A stretch of 42,815 nt of DNA, from positions 1 to 42,815 of the forward strand of contig WQUA01000018.1 in the NCBI GenBank assembly GCA_009786025.1, given 5' to 3'. Within the stretch, counting starts at the first letter, position 1, and each line of letters opens with the position of its first letter. The notes beneath the pieces were generated by a model that was not told the DNA's origin, made no database searches, and saw only the letters and a program-made list of their open reading frames with translations. Both the position numbers and the translations under genes were made by a program. This DNA is from Pseudomonadota bacterium (GTDB lineage Bacteria > Pseudomonadota > Gammaproteobacteria > Burkholderiales > Casimicrobiaceae). Of this stretch, positions 42,354 through 42,815 are shown one piece after another.

Positions 42354-42815
42354 ATGTATGAACAGACGCTTCGGTTTTCTTCCCTTGGCGAGGAAAGAAA
42401 GCCCAATGGAACCATGTTCTATGGGCGGGCGCCGCACATTGCGCCGGTGGCATTCTTGCATAAGCGCTATCCTCCTCTGACGGACGAACAGATCACAGAA
42501 CTGGGAAATGTCGTCAGGAATAAAATACCCGACCATCTGGCCGATTTATACCGTGAGTGCAACGGCTTGCATTATTTTTCAGACACCTTATCAATAGACG
42601 GATTGAGAACAGACACGATTGACCAACCCTACGATATTGATATACCGAATATACATGAGCGGCCCGGGGATGCGGGGGTTGATATTATATTTTTTGGCGG
42701 ATATACGTGGGACTGCAGTCTTTTTTATACGAAAACAAACGACCCCAAAGTATATTGGTGCGCAGGCGACTCTGCCAAGCCATTGAAATCCTGGAACTCA
42801 ATAGAAGATTTTATT
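42354..42815 (+). CDS. SMI1/KNR4 (SUKH)-like protein, N-terminal part (runs off the right edge)
   Basis: The frame is open from ATG 42354 to the window end (154 codons). The body resembles the SMI1/KNR4 fold: IPDHLADLYRECNGLHYF, then DIIFFGGYTWDCSLFYTKT and VYWCAGDSAKPLKSWNSIED. Many SUKH proteins are immunity proteins of polymorphic or contact-dependent toxins. The DNA is clearly richer in A and T than its neighbours, and there is no clear ribosome site. The family is assigned by pattern only; its partner, if any, lies outside. Confidence 0.7.
   Translation, partial: MYEQTLRFSSLGEERKPNGTMFYGRAPHIAPVAFLHKRYPPLTDEQITELGNVVRNKIPDHLADLYRECNGLHYFSDTLSIDGLRTDTIDQPYDIDIPNIHERPGDAGVDIIFFGGYTWDCSLFYTKTNDPKVYWCAGDSAKPLKSWNSIEDFI

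Overview
The window is chromosomal DNA of a Gram-negative bacterium, most likely a betaproteobacterium. Evidence is the rsmI/lpoA/yraN/SIS/dolP cluster, mrcA divergent from pilMNOPQ followed by aroK-aroB, cyaY/lptM/lysA, polA with a DUF2782-type gene and a homoserine kinase of the ThrB type II kind, a lysine/alanine-rich histone H1-like protein and a magnesium-type HemB. No taxon finer than class is claimed. Almost all of the window is core housekeeping; accessory material sits at the two ends and in 35.4-36.0 kb.

Layout. 1-1725: left edge inside a type II-C cas9 (minus strand, first 533 codons) with a divergent tracrRNA whose promoter overlaps the cas9 start codon. The CRISPR array and cas1/cas2 are not in the window. 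1.9-6.5 kb: rsmI on minus, then a tightly overlapping plus-strand operon (lpoA-like, yraN, phosphoheptose isomerase-like SIS protein, dolP-like BON lipoprotein, rfaE2, tusA-like). 6.56-6.68 kb: a chain of four hairpins, probably a small RNA, upstream of hemB. 8.1-11.1 kb: mrcA (PBP1a) and a conserved hypothetical on minus. 11.2-18.1 kb: pilMNOPQ, aroK, aroB. 18.2-21.6 kb: tRNA-Gly(CCC), glyQ, glyS. 21.7-23.8 kb: gmhB, plsC, YgjP-like metalloprotein. 23.8-26.5 kb: cyaY (minus), lptM, lysA, H1-like protein. 26.8-33.4 kb: polA (minus), divergent LOG-family gene, DUF2782 gene, thrB, BPSS1780-like membrane protein, YbaK-like deacylase. 33.5-36.7 kb: TSUP permease, MFS permease, decayed 3' fragments of a GST and a TSUP gene, intact GST. 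36.7-39.6 kb: yajQ, argG, argF (all minus). 39.9-42.3 kb: amino-acid ABC transporter. 42.35-42.8 kb: start of an AT-richer SMI1/KNR4 (SUKH)-like gene, running off the edge.

Functional links. ADP-heptose synthesis is represented at three steps (SIS isomerase, GmhB, RfaE2). Cell-wall growth is represented by mrcA, an LpoA-like activator, and lysA, which handles the meso-diaminopimelate precursor. pilMNOPQ builds the type IV pilus alignment complex and secretin. glyQS is next to a tRNA-Gly gene. argG and argF are adjacent.

The most interesting observations are: (i) the tracrRNA carries a full-length 36-nt anti-repeat whose two ends can pair with each other, and the cas9 leader may carry its exact complement; (ii) the four-hairpin RNA before hemB; (iii) a hairpin with terminator features that encloses the aroK start codon; (iv) a nested family of intergenic repeats that also encode the C-terminal tails of several proteins; (v) remnants of a duplicated TSUP/GST block. 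All structural statements were made by eye; no folding, alignment or database search was run.
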